64,000 nucleotides of DNA from Caenorhabditis elegans (lineage: Eukaryota; Nematoda; Chromadorea; Rhabditida; Rhabditidae): assembly GCF_000002985.6 (NCBI RefSeq), contig NC_003279.8, positions 12,772,001 through 12,836,000 of the forward strand, in the 5' to 3' direction. Positions 12,282 through 25,200 of this stretch are shown here, one piece after another (within the stretch, counting starts at the first letter, position 1; each line of letters opens with the position of its first letter). The translations under genes and the position numbers were made by a program. The notes below the pieces were generated by a model, which saw only the letters and a list, made by a program, of their open reading frames with translations, made no database searches and was not told the DNA's origin.

Positions 12282-13771
12282 AAATTTTTCATTATATTCC
12301 CATATTCCCGTCGTCTTTTCCATGTTCCATTACCATTTTTTCTCATCAACTTGTTGGTTTTTTGTTTGATTTTCCATCTCCATGGTGTTGGTCATCTTTT
12401 AGATATTCATGAAAACTGTAACTTCTGAAAACTTTGTTAAATTTCTGGCGACCTGAAAAAATGGGGCCGGTACTCGGAACTTTTGGACAGTTCTAGAAAC
12501 TTTTGAAGCGATCGAAAAACTTCTGGATACAATTTAAAATCAAATTTTTCTAGAAAATTTCGTGGAACTCAAAAAAACTATGTTCTCTAAAGTTGGCGAG
12601 AAACTGCCGAAAACTTCTAAAAAATAACTCATAGTTTGTGGAACATTCAATTCTGGGAAGCTCGAGAAATTGTCAAAACATCTGGATATTTTTAGAAGCT
12701 TTGGAAAACCCTGGAAATTCAAAATCCTTGACAAATCTAGAAAATACGCCATGATTCGAAACGTTTCGGGTGTTTCCAGAATCTTCTTCTATGTGAAACT
12801 ATGTACTATGAAACTTAAAAACTTTCTGAAAACAGAAAATTTCAGAAAGCGTACACATTTTGGAAAATTGTGGAAACACGTAGAAACTTCAAGACACTCA
12901 AAGCATAAAAAAACAAATAATAAAATTTCGAGGTCTGTAATTTTCAAAATAGATTTGGCAAAAACTGGAAAAAATTAGAATACTTCGTAGATTAGCATTG
13001 AAGTATTCTTTATCACCTTTTATTATTTTTATCTACAAAGCGAGAGATTTCCGCTCTGCAAAAAAGAAATTACAGACATGCCCAGTCGAAAAAGAAGTCG
13101 TGTAACCTGCTCTAAAAAGATAGTTGCCCTAATAGCAGAAGGTTGTAAACCGCAAGAGCAAACTTGCCAAATGACAAGCCACCCAAGTACTCGTTGCACC
13201 TACCTAATCTGAGCTCTCAAACTAAAATTGCTCTAATGAGAGATTTGCTCTAATAGCAGAAGTTCTAATAGCAGTACAGAAAATCTAATATGTAGCAGCA
13301 GTACAGAAGAATTTCTGTTTCACATGCGCCCAACAATTTTTCAAACTCAGAATTACCTGTTGTCCGATCGTTGCAAATTGCAATTTGCTATGCAGAAAGG
13401 ATAAAAAAGATTGAAAAAATACAAAAATTTCCAAAAAAAAGTTAAATTAATAAAATCTTCGCGAAGTCGCAACATCTCCTCGTGGACTCCTTGTGTTGTT
13501 CCTTGAATGCGTCCGTCCTATGCCGATCTAAAAATGAATTTATTAGTTCTTCACAGAAGTTTTTGCTCTATTAAACAGTTGTTTTATATGACAAGCAGTA
13601 CTAAAAAACTAATGAAATATTTGAAAAAGACAGTAATCCTACCGTTGATCCGTGTTTGCCTTCTCAAATCCTACATGGCTTATAGAGCATTGTAGCTGAG
13701 CATTGGAGCTGTTCTCGGGACTCACTGAAAATAATAAAATGTTGTATAGTTTTTTCAAAAAATAATAGTAC
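12282..13771. other. Intergenic region, nothing firmly supported
   Basis: AT-rich sequence rich in 'gaaaac/ttctgaaaat' words, without convincing exons. About 13210-13320 has several copies of 'ctctaatagcagaag' or 'ctaatagcag'. Some minus-strand splice-like sites at about 13440-13726 may be downstream, possibly non-coding, exons of the small gene at 13772-14096. Confidence 0.4.
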
Positions 13772-14096
13772 TCTATAAATCTCCAATCCACCGAGTCCGT
13801 GTCTGTGCTCTACTATAAAGTTCCTATCGAGTTTACCAACGATCCGAGGCACCTGAAAGTATTCAAAATTAGGTTGAAGTTGATAGTTTTCCAGTATTTT
13901 ATTGCAATTTATCAGCTGATGTAAGCAAACACGGAATACTAAGATTCAACAAGAAGTTTTGTAAGAACTGAGGTATCATTTTTCCATTTATATTCCTTCA
14001 AAAAAAATCTGAAAACCACACAAATGCCATAGAACTCACCACATTTTCGATGCTTTCACAGAAAGCTAAGACGAGAGAGTCGAGAAATGAATACAT
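13772..14096 (-). CDS. Possible small spliced gene or pseudogene fragment
   Basis: Reading the minus strand, an ATG at 14096 opens a 57-nt exon (14096-14040) ending in a GTGAGT donor. A second exon of 81 nt (13852-13772) starts after a tactttcag acceptor and ends at a GTACTA donor. Both are phase 0 and give 46 residues with no stop, beginning MYSFLDSLVLAFCESIENV and ending GGLEIYR. The next good acceptor (attattttcag, about 13727) would place TGA immediately after the joint, so the protein would end there or the gene is broken. Further splice-like exons at about 13726-13643 and 13530-13440 would then be untranslated. No family recognised. Confidence 0.3.
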
Positions 14097-16209
14097 TTAG
14101 TTTTTACTTGTTGTTGTACACACGTGGAGAGATGTGGCATTGTGAACAATAAATAAATAAAATAAATATTCTATTGTAAGGAGAAAAATACGTGAAATTG
14201 TTTCTTTTCACAAAAAAGATTTGAAGATTCAAAAGTTCAAAAAAAAAAAATTCCACTAACTATGTGGAAGAGAAAACACACGACCGTGGAGTTCTCTCGG
14301 AAAAGTTCGAATTTTTTTCCATATGAAATGCCAATACTAGCTTTTTGGCGGGTTTGGTGGAAATTTTAAAGCGTTATCTGGCATGTTTCGTTTAAAAAAA
14401 TTCTCTGAAACTCTGAAACTGTCTGAGAACGCCAATAATTTTACACTAATTCATAATTTTTGGCAGAACAGTGTCTGAAAATCTGAAAAACGATAGGTTG
14501 AATCATATACCGTGTAACACAAAAAATGTAATTTTTCCAAAATTCTGAGACATTCTGTGACAAAAATCTGACACGCTTTCCTCGCTGTTTCCCGGACCTT
14601 TCAGAAATGTAATTATGGGTGTTTTTTCCAGGAATTTCCAAGTTTTCTGAGAATTTCAAAAAATTTCGGTATAATTTAATTTTTGCCCGCCAGCCCTTCG
14701 GGAATGGGGATAGGGTTAATTTGCTCTAAGTTATTAGCAAGGTAGCTGGCGAAGGTTCTCGGCTTCGCCTCTAACCTGGTATGGGGTTATTCGAGATCTC
14801 CTTGAAATTCCTTCGGGAGTGGGGTATATGTTTAGAAAACTTGAGTGAATAACAGCTCTGCTTGGAATACGTTTAAAGCCAGCCCACAGTTTCCAATAAT
14901 GTTGATAGCAAATCTGCGAGTTGCCAGGCTTAGCAGTGGGTATGGCGTAGATCGTAAGAGAGCGAAATTTCTATTTCAATTTAGTATTTAAACCAAAATC
15001 GTATGGTGTTTTCAAATTTGAAAAATAACCAAAAAATAAACATTTCACTTTTTTGGAAAATCGTGAACGCCTGTGGGCCCCCAGCCCTTCGGGAATGGGG
15101 ATTTTTTTTTAAAACTGAAAATAATAAAAGCTTTCTAAGTCAAACTTATCTAAGAGTAATCGCATATCAGGCCTCCGGCCTGGCTTGGTATAATGATTTG
15201 AGGTTGACTGCGTCTTCTAAGAGTAAGAGTGCCTGCTGCACTTAATCCAGACAATCTGGGCTTGAAACAGTTGTAATTGCACAGCAGGCCTTCGGCCTGC
15301 AATGCCTGATATAGATGTTCAAAGTGAACTGAATATTCTTAGAGTTAAAGTGCCTTTCTATGTTTTTTTAGACCATTAGATGAATTTTCAAAGTTAGACC
15401 ATTAGATGAATTTCCGTCGGAAAAAGAATAGATAGCTAAAAAATGACTCAAAAAGTCGGAAAGCCACTACCATAAACTTTTTTGTATGCCGAGACCCTTT
15501 TCATTGATTTTTGAATATCGCCCACCAATTAATTTCTGATAGAAGTTTCACTTTTAATGCCATTAATATTACAGAAACGCAAAGTTTGAGAATGCGTATC
15601 GCACAGCATATTTGTCGCGCAAAATATCCCGTAGCGAAAACTACAGTAGTTGTTTAAATGATTACTCTAACTACTAATGACTACTAATGAGCTCTGTGTG
15701 TCGATTTACGGGGCTCGATTTTTCAAATTTCGAAAATCGATCCCGTAAATCGACACATGCGCTACAGTAGTCTTTTTAAGGATTACTGTAGCTAGATATG
15801 TTTGATATATCGTGCTTTTGTGATAATTTCATTTCGAAAAAAAAATTTCAAAGCTAAAAACAAACGAAAATGCGTACTTTGTCTCCTACCGTAGTCCACC
15901 TTTAAAAAATTTCCCATTTTTTGTAGTTTGTAGTTTGTAGTCTGGAACAAAACAGCGTGTATTCCTGAACATCGAATAATTTACAGAAATAGCGAAAGTA
16001 ACAACAAAAAAACCCTGAGAAAAAGGGGGCTTAAGGCACGTGGGGCGGTAATATTAAATGAAAAAAAAAACTATTAAAAATAAAAGAGAAATGATTAAAA
16101 TTAGAAAAAAAGTCAAAAAATCGATTTTCAGATAATTTTTTCTCAGAAAAATGACACGGATTTTCAACGGGATGACGACCAAATAAAACAAAACAGGGGA
16201 AGGGAATGA
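14097..16209. other. Intergenic region with GC-rich hairpin words
   Basis: No gene supported. The notable content is at 14690-15340: two exact copies of cagcccttcgggaatgggga (14691 and 15082) and several perfect GC hairpins of the type aggcc-tycgg-cct at about 15168-15184, 15281-15300 and 14745-14770. A family A palindromic repeat lies at 15585-15800, and tttgtagt copies occur at about 15920. Confidence 0.5.
15585..15800. repeat. Palindromic dispersed repeat, family A
   Basis: Contains 'gaatgcgtatcgcacagc', 'gcgcaaaatatc', 'cgaaaactacagtag', 'gtgtcgatttacgggg' and then the inverted 'cccgtaaatcgacaca' and 'gctacagtagtc'. It matches the copies at 6650, 41545 and 50760. The right arm is shorter than in those copies. 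Confidence 0.6.
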
Positions 16210-19200
16210 TTAAGAGGATGGAGGGAGAGTTGTTGGTTTTAATGGGAAATTTGTATAAATTGAAATGAGATCAACGAGATTTTGAACTGCGTCACGGATT
16301 GCATCCTCTCCTGTCATTTCAACATATTGATTGATTTCCGATGATTCGATGATTTCACGTAATTGTGATACCTGGAAATGAAATATATTGAGGGTGGAAC
16401 ATAGGACATTTTTTTGATTTTTTCAGAAAAAATCCAATTTTCAGCTTTTTTCCCATTTTCAGAATTTGTTTTTCGAGATTTCAAGAAAAATCCTTTTATT
16501 CTGTGTAGTTTTCGATTTTTTTTTAGAATTTTGGGTTTTTTTTCTCAGTTTTTAAGAAAATAGTTCAAAAATTCGAATTTCCTTTTTTCCAAAATTTTTT
16601 GGGAAAAAAATACATTGAATTTTTGTTCAATTTTCGTTATTTTCTCGGTTAAAAAAATTTTATTTTTCGATTTTTTAAAAATTTTTAAGCCTTTCAAATA
16701 TTTATATAAAAATAAAAATTCTTTTTTTTAGGAAAAAAAAATCGAATTTAGTTTTTTTTTCGATTTGTAAGAAAACTCGACAGAATTTTCGTTTTTTTTA
16801 ATCGAAAAATATGCTTTTTTCTCGAATAATTCGAATTTTTTCAGATTTTTTTCTTCAATTTTTGCAGGAAAAATGTAATTTTTTCCGAAAAATTTTTTTT
16901 TAACAATTTTTTTCAGAGAAAAACTATAATTTTGGGTTCTTTTTCTACTTTTCAGAAATTATTTTTAATCAAAAATTCGAATTTTCATTTTTTTAAATTC
17001 TAACTTTTTAAAACAGTTTTCGATCATTTCTGAATTAAAAAAAAGCCTTTATGTACAAAAAATAATTTTTTTTTTAAATAAAAAATTTTATTTTTTTAAG
17101 GAAAAAAGTTTCAATTTTTGTTTCTTAATTGATTTTTTTCCAGAAAAAAATTAAAATTTTCGTTTTTCAGAATTTGTGTTTCGAGATTTCAGAAAAATCC
17201 TTTTTTTTTTAGAATTTTGGGGTTTTTTTTTTTAATTTTAGACATTTTTTAAATCAAAAAAATTCGAATTTCCATTTTTTTTTCCATTACATTGAATTTT
17301 TTTTAAATTTTTTTAGAAAAAGTGTTCAATTTTTAGTTATTTTCTCGGTTTTTCAACAAAAAAAGGGGTTTTTTCTCGATTTTTAAAAAGTTATTTTTAA
17401 TTTTTAAGCCTTTGGAATATTTAAATAAAAATCTTAATTTCTTTTTTGTAGGTAAAAAAAATTGAATTTTTCTTATTCAGAATTTTTGTTCGATTTGTAA
17501 GAAAAATCGACAGAATTTTAGTTTTTTAAAATGAAAAATTTGATTTTTTTTCCAGAAAAAAAATTCATTTTTCAGAAGAAGAAATTCGAATTTTTTTTTC
17601 AGATTTTTTCTTCGATTTTTGCAGGAAAATGTAATTTTTCCGATTTCTTAAAATATTTCGGTGTTTTTAGAGTATTTTTCCAGAAAAAACTAGAATTTCA
17701 GGTTTTTAAATAAAATTTTTTAAATCAAAAAAATCTATTTTTTATTAAATTTTCAATTATATTTACACAAAAGGATCAAAATTCCTTCTTTTTTTTTGGA
17801 AAAAATTCGAATTTTCGTTTTTTTTTTTTGATTTTCTCAGTAAAAATTAGAATTTCCCACTTTTTTGTTGTAAAAATCAATTTTTTTAAATTTTTTATAA
17901 GAATTTGTGTGTTTTTGAAGTTTTTTCAGAAACAACTTGAATTAAAAAAATAAATTTCGAATTTTAGGTTTTTTTATTTCCAATTTTCTTCATTTTTCTA
18001 ATTTTTTCCTGTAAAAAGTGTAGTTTGTAGTCAAAATGTACCTGTGGCGAGATCTGTTTCAACGCTGCAAAAATCGCGTGGGAATGCGACGAAAATGGAT
18101 TGTCAATCATCACTCGGAGCACATTTTTCTGCCATTTCGACTCTTTTTTGAGCATTTCCGCTTCGGATTTTGTCATTTTTGTGACGACTGTTGGCACACT
18201 GAAGGCGGTGATACCTGGAAAAATATGGAAATGATTGATTGAGGTTGAGAGGCTACAAACTACAAAGTATATACTACAAACTATAAAATTTCCAATTTTT
18301 AACTCGAAAATCATTAAAAATTCAATTTTTTGTTCGAAAAATTGTTTAAAAAATTTTTTTGCTAAGAAAAAGGCAAAAATTAAAATTTTCAGGCAAAAAA
18401 TCGTTTTTAAAAAAATCATATTTTGTGGAAATACCGTAAAAATTCCAATTTTTGACCGGAAAATAGCATAATTTTAAGTTTTTTAGCTCAACATCGGAAA
18501 ATTATGAAAACTTTCAGTTTTTGCTTAGGAAAATTGTAAAAAATGAATTTTCTAAGCCAAAATTGTAAAAAACTTCAATTTTTGCAGAAAACTTGTTAAA
18601 AATGACACAACTTTTTTCTTAAAAATCGTGAAAACTGCAATTTTTGATCGAAAATTGTTTATCTGAATTTTTTAAGGTAAAAAATCGTAAAAATTGACTT
18701 CTTTAGGATAAAATCGTTTAAAAAAATTCAATTTTTGAAGAAAAAACATTAACAATGACAACTTTCAGTTTAAAAATCGTAAAAAATTCAATTTTTTGAT
18801 CGAAAAATTGTATAATTTGAAATTTTTCACCTAAAAAAAAAGACAGAATCACAAAATTATGAAATTTACATCTTTTAATTTGAAAAACTGCGAAAATTTT
18901 ATTTTTAAGCTAAAATTCGTTAAAAAATGTTTTTTGATAGTTTTTGATTCGAAAAAATCGTTGAAATTCAAATTTTCGACCAAAATCTGCACTTTTCATA
19001 ATTTTGAAGCTAAAAGTGATATATTTAGAGAAAAATCGTGAAAAATACACTTTTTTGGTCAAAAAATGGTGAAAATTGAAATTTTTAGCCAAAAAAAAAT
19101 CGTTGAAAATTTTTAATTTTTAGTTAAAGCTCTCAGACTACAGACTACAAAGACTACAAACTACACACGTTTTGGTTCTTTTTCCATTTCTTTCGGCTTC

Positions 19201-22200
19201 AAAAATTGCTCTTCAATTAAATCCATTTTTTGCCTCAAAAAATCGAAAGCCACATTCAACACTTCGGGAGCCGCAGTTTTCGCCAAAAAAATCGATTTTT
19301 TCAACAAAGAAGGTGTGACGTCATCATCATCAATGCATTGTTTGTGAGCATTTATACAAGCTTCTGTGACGTCATTCGAAGTGGGCGGGGCCACGTAGGC
19401 GACGTCGAATTTTGCGTTGAGCAACCAATTGACGGCACTTGCCTGTTCCGAATCCTGGAAATTTTTGGAAGAGTTAAAGGGGGTTGGGACTACAAACTAC
19501 AAACTACAAACTATAAAAATTTACATTTTTAATAAAAAAAATACCTATTTTTGGTCGAAAAATAGGAAAAATTGCAGTTTTTTATCGAAAAATAATATAA
19601 ATTTAATGGTTTTTTCAACAACAAAAAATTATGAAATTCGCAAATTTTGTTTTTTTGTTGAAAAAAAATATTTATGTCGAAATTTTTTGATTTTCTGGCC
19701 AGAAAAACCTAAAAATTCTAATTTTTGGTCGAAAAAGTATGAAAAATGCAATTGATTGGCTTTTTGATTTTTTTTTCGTCAAAAAACAAATTTAAAATTT
19801 TTTTGGTTGAAAAATCGTGAAAACTCCAATTTTTAGCTTAATAATCGTTTAAAAAATATATACGAAAATTCGTGAAAATACAGAAACATTCAATTTTTTC
19901 AAGATAAAAATCATAAAAATTGTGTCTTTGTGAATTAGGAATTTTTTTTGCGCGAAAAATCGTTTAAAAAACAGTTTTTTTGTAAAAAATTAGAAAAACT
20001 CCAATTTTTTGGTCAATAAATCAGAAAAATTTCTTTTTTTTTTAACTTTTCGAGCCGAAAATTGCAATTTTTACTTTAAAAAATCGTAAAAATCGCATTT
20101 TTTGGCCAGAAATCCTAAAAATTCAATTTTGTTCGAAAATTTATCAGGTTTTTGGTAAAAGAATTCCGATTCTCTTGGTTTTGGGTGAAAAATGACTTAT
20201 TTCGTCCGGTTTTTAGACGAAAAATCATAAAAATGCTAACTTTTAGACAAAAATCATGATAATTCCAAGTTTTTCAAAAATAAGAAAAATAGGAAATTGA
20301 AATTGTTGAAAAATGATTTTTGAAAAAAGTGAAACTATGTATTTTGATCTAAAAATTATGAAAATTGCGTACTTTTCGAAAAAATGCAATTTTTGGGCCG
20401 AAAAATGAAATTTTTACAATTTTGGTATAAAAATTGAAATTTTCAAACAAAAATTGGGGGAACTACAAATTTTGGATCGAAACCTCAAAATAATTGCAAT
20501 TTTTATAATTTTTTGAGCAAAAAATTGGAATTTTCCGATCGAAAACCATTACTCTAATTTTTTTGATTTTTTGCAGAAAAACTACTTTTCTTTCGATTTT
20601 TCGACTAAAAATTTTGAAAATTCGAATGAATGACTACAAACTACACTATTTCAAATACCTTATGCATCAATACACGGAATGCTAAATGGAATTCCGATCC
20701 CATATGATCCTTATCCATCTCTTCCACCACTAAAAATCGGCAATATTTTGCCACATCAGACATTAGAATATAGCATGTGGATTTTCCAATTTGATTTGGA
20801 TGATTCAATAGAAGAATCTGGAAAAGACGTCGAATCCACGTGGATTTCTTCTGATAAACTGGTGAAGTGACGTCATCTGGATTTTCGGCAGATTCAGAGA
20901 AACGAACAGCATGACAGAATAGGCGAATTAGACGGCCACACTCATTTGAACCAATTGATTCACGAGCACATAGTTCGAAGATTATACGGCTGAAAAAAAA
21001 ATGAATATTGGTCGATTTTTTCGATTTTTAATGTTTTTCCAGGAAAATGGGAAAAATTTGTGATTTTTAATGCAAAAAATGGGGGAAAAAACTTCTTTTT
21101 TTTTTTGAAAAATTTTTTGTGTAATTTGAAGAAAAACAAAAAATAAATAAAAAGTTTGAATGAAATATTTAAATTTTTGATTATATGACTCGGAAAAATT
21201 AAAATTATTCGGTATTCGTAAAAAAGTTGTTCTCTTGTTTTTTCTGCAAAAATTTGTGAAAATTGCAATAATTTTACGGAATTTTTGAATGAAAAATCTT
21301 TTTTTTATCTTATTGTTAGGTTTATCAAATTTTTAGATGATAAAGCGTAAAAAATCCGGATTTTTAGAGAAAAAAAAAATCAAAAACTTGCAGTTTTAAA
21401 TTTTTTTCGGTCAAAAAAGTGTGAAAATACTATCTTTTTTTTGCTGTTAAATCGTAAAAACTTGATTGTTTTTTTTTGTTTTGCTTCTATTTTTTTAAAT
21501 CACTTTGTCAGACTTTTCTCATAGGTTTCCGTTTAAGCTACAAATAACAGAAGATTTCAAACTTTAAATTTATAAAATTGTTTTGTAATTTTTTTAAATG
21601 AAACAAAAAAATCGTAAAAAGCGCAGCAATTTTTCTCGAAAATTTAAAAATTGCATTTTTTGGTCAAAAAATTATGAAATTTTGAATTTTTCAGTCACAA
21701 AATCATCAAATTTTTAATATTTGTTCGCAAATTTTATTTTAAAAAAGGCATTTTTAGTAGAGATCTTTTTTTTTGCAATTTTAGAGAAAAATCATTTTTA
21801 AAAATTTAGTTTTTCTTGTTTTTTTTTTGCTTTTTGCTAAAAAAAAATTTTAGTCACAAAATCGTAAAAATTGCGATTTATTTCAAATATCTCAGTTTTT
21901 TTCCAGGAGAAAATTGTTTTTTAACAGAAAATCAAAAGAAATAGTTTTTTCTTGTTTTGAAATTTTTTTCTAGAAATTTAATACCAATTTTTACCAGAAA
22001 ATTAGAGTATTATAATTTTTCAGCCGAAAAAATGGTGCAATTTTTTTTTTAATTCTTGAAACTTTTTTGGTCGAAAAATTGAAATTTTCTAGTAAAAACC
22101 TGATTTTTTTTTTCAATTTTTAGCGTTTTTTTTTTTCATTTTAAGGAGTTTTCACCTAAAAATTCTGTCATTTCGACTACAAACTACACCCGTACCTAAT

Positions 22201-25200
22201 AAAAACTTCCAAAAGCTGTTGATCGTGTTCATTAAGTGTAACAGAAACTTGTAAAAAGTTCTCCTCTTCCTTATTCATTAATGGTTTTAAATTTGCATCA
22301 ATTCTCTGTCGATTAAGCACCGCCCACATATCGGCTGCAGAAGTTTCTCGAAGAAATTCCATCATTACATCAACTGCATCTGATGGTGTTAATGGAATTG
22401 AATCACCTAATTTAATTCCTTTTTCTTCCATTGGACGTTTAAGCTCTTCAAATGGAATTTTTAGATCCAATGCTTGACGAAGATGCGTTTTGATCTGCAA
22501 AATTAAGCATTTATTGTCTGAAAATTACAATATTTTAAAGAAAAAATCGTGAAAATTTGCATTTTCATCGGAAAAAAAGTAAAAATTCCAATTTTTACGA
22601 TTTTTTTTTCAAATTTTTTCGTGCATTCTTCACAGTTTTCAGTGTCAAAAAACATGGAAATCTCAATTTTTAGCAAAAAAATTATAAAAATTCCACTTTT
22701 CCGCTAAAAAACTTCAAAATTGGAATTTTAATTCTCAAAACTTTAATTTTTGATTAAAAATTATTTAATTAGGGAAAACTCTATTAAAAAAATTTTCTTT
22801 GGGGGAAAAAGTGGGAAATTTCCAATTTTCGGTTGAAAAAAATCGAGTAACATTTGATTTTTAGTTGAAAAATTGTATATAATATCATAAAAAATACATT
22901 TTTTGGTCGAAAATTCTAAAAAATTCCATTTTTCTATTCAAGAAATCTTTAAAATTTGAAAATTTAGATTCAGTTTTTTTTTTGCCAAAAACCCGTAAAA
23001 TTTGCGGAAAACTATAAAAAAATTACTTTTTGGCGAAAAAAGTGGGAAATTTACAGATTTTGTAATAGAAAAATAGTAAAATCACAATTTTTTAGCTTAA
23101 AAATTATAAAAATTCAATTTTTCGATTGAAAAATTGTAAATCTCATAAAAATTCCATTTTTCTAGTCGAGAAATCTTCAAAATTTCAATTTTTCCCCAAA
23201 AGAATCGTAAAAATTCGAATTTTTTGGTCAAAAAGTCATAAAATTTCCAATTTTCGTTATAAAAATCATTAAAAACTAGACAATTTTTCCCGATTTTTTT
23301 TCAGCAAAATCTGAATATTTTGCAGCTTTCCTACCAAAAAAATTCAAAATTTTTCAATTTTGCACCAAAAAACCCGTTTTTTTTTTGCAATTGATACACT
23401 ACAAACTACAAACTCTACCTTATTAACTTTTTTCCCTCCTTTTTCCACATTTTGCACCATCATTTCCTTCATTCCAATTGGTTTTTGTTCCCGTTTGATA
23501 GCTTTTCCACCGGGACGACACGGCACTGCTTCAATCATAATTGCTCCACCACCTTTTTTCATTGATGACGTAGTAGAAGCAGAATCAGGAGCACTTGGGG
23601 GCTCCGTAGAAGAAGAAGAAGATGGTGGTAGAACAGAATCTATCGATTTTTTGATATATTGCCGTTTTGGAGCCGTCGTTCCAGCCGGAGTGGGTGGTGA
23701 AGCCTTCCGTTTTTGAGCCAAATTCTTGGTGCGCGTGGTTTGAGCTACTCGCGTGGGCGGAGCTTTAGGTTTTGTAGTTTTTGTAGTCTTCGCCCCCGCA
23801 AGAATATCACTCATCAAATCATCATCAGAAGTTGTTGAGCTGGACGGAGCAGGCAAGCTAATCTTAATTTTCGGCGGAATTTTCCTGGCAATCGGCAACT
23901 TTCGAGCTTTTGGTGGTTCGGGCTCCGAGGCTTGTTGGTCAGCCAATTGATTATCGATTTTTGTGGCGGCCGGAGCTTTTGGTGGCACCGAGGCTTCAGG
24001 TGGAGCCTCCACACTTGTGCTATCGATTTCCGGCGAAAATATTTTGACGACTGCAACAACTTTTTCCGGTTTCACTGTTGCCGTAGAACTTGGCTCCGAT
24101 GCTTGAAGTGAGTCAGAAATGGGCGGAGCTTCTTCTTCTTCTTCGACAATTTCCATCCCCCGTTCTTCTTCTTCCTCTTCTTCATCTTCACTATCACTAA
24201 TATCTAATCCATATTTTGAATTCAGAATTTGTTTCGGACTTTTTGGAGTTTGTTGGTGGACAGAAGTTGGGGCTGAGTCAGAAATGGGCGGAGCTTCTGA
24301 AGAAATTTTCTTTTGATCTACTGGTGGCATTTTTGTAGTTTTTGTAGTTTTTGTAGTCTTTGCTCCAGAAAGAATTTCACTGAGCAAGTCATCGACAGGC
24401 GGAGCAGCTGAGCAGGAAGTAGGCGGAGCCTGGACAGAAGTAGGCGGAGCTTGTTGCGTGGTAGATGAAATGCTCTTTTGAACTGCTGGCGGCGCTGCTT
24501 TTCTAGTTTTTGTAGTTTTTGCTCCGGAAAGAATTTCGCTGAGCAAGTCGTCGACAGGCGGAGCAGCCGAGCCAGAAGTGGGCGGAGTTTGGCTAGAAGT
24601 AGGCAGAGCCTGTGGAGCTCTTCCAGAAATTTCTGAAGTAGTTGGCAGCTCGGCAGTAGGATTTTCCTGAGCTTTTGGTGGCTCTAAAGCTGTGGGGGAA
24701 ACAGTGGGCAGAGCCAGAGCCAGAGCCAAAATGGGCGTGGCTTGTTCCGGAATATCGATTTTCGGTGGCTCAGCTGAAGCTTCTGAAGCTTCTGGAACTG
24801 GCGGAGCAGGATTTTTAGTCAATTCTGGAGCACTTGGCACAGTGCCAGAATGTTCTTCTGAAGCATCAAATTGCTCGTCGAGCAGCTCACTTCCACACGA
24901 AATTCGCGGCTCCTGCTGGGAGGTCTGTTGTGGTAGATCGAGGGTCTGAAAAATTGGATTTTTTAGACTACAAACTACAAAAATTGTTTTTTAAAAGCTT
25001 ATTTTTGGGTTTTTGGCTGAAAAGTTGTGAAAAATTCAAATTTTTAGCTGAAAAAATATGAAAATTTCAATTTTTGAAACTTTTTTCGGTCGAAAAAGCG
25101 GCAAAATTGAATTTTTCAGTGGGAAAATTGTAAAAACTGCAAATTTTTTCGGTTTCTCAGCAAAAAAAATCGCAGAAAATTAAACATTTTACTGCTTTTT

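Noticed and set aside
13078..13212. Small plus-strand ORF of 44 residues after an attacag acceptor
   Set aside because: Basic peptide with no family, no downstream exon and nearby short repeats (ctaatagcag); could be real but evidence is too thin to call.
14740..14800. tRNA-like folding at the GC-rich hairpins
   Set aside because: No acceptor stem with matching 5' and 3' ends and no A/B-box pair at proper spacing; only isolated hairpins.
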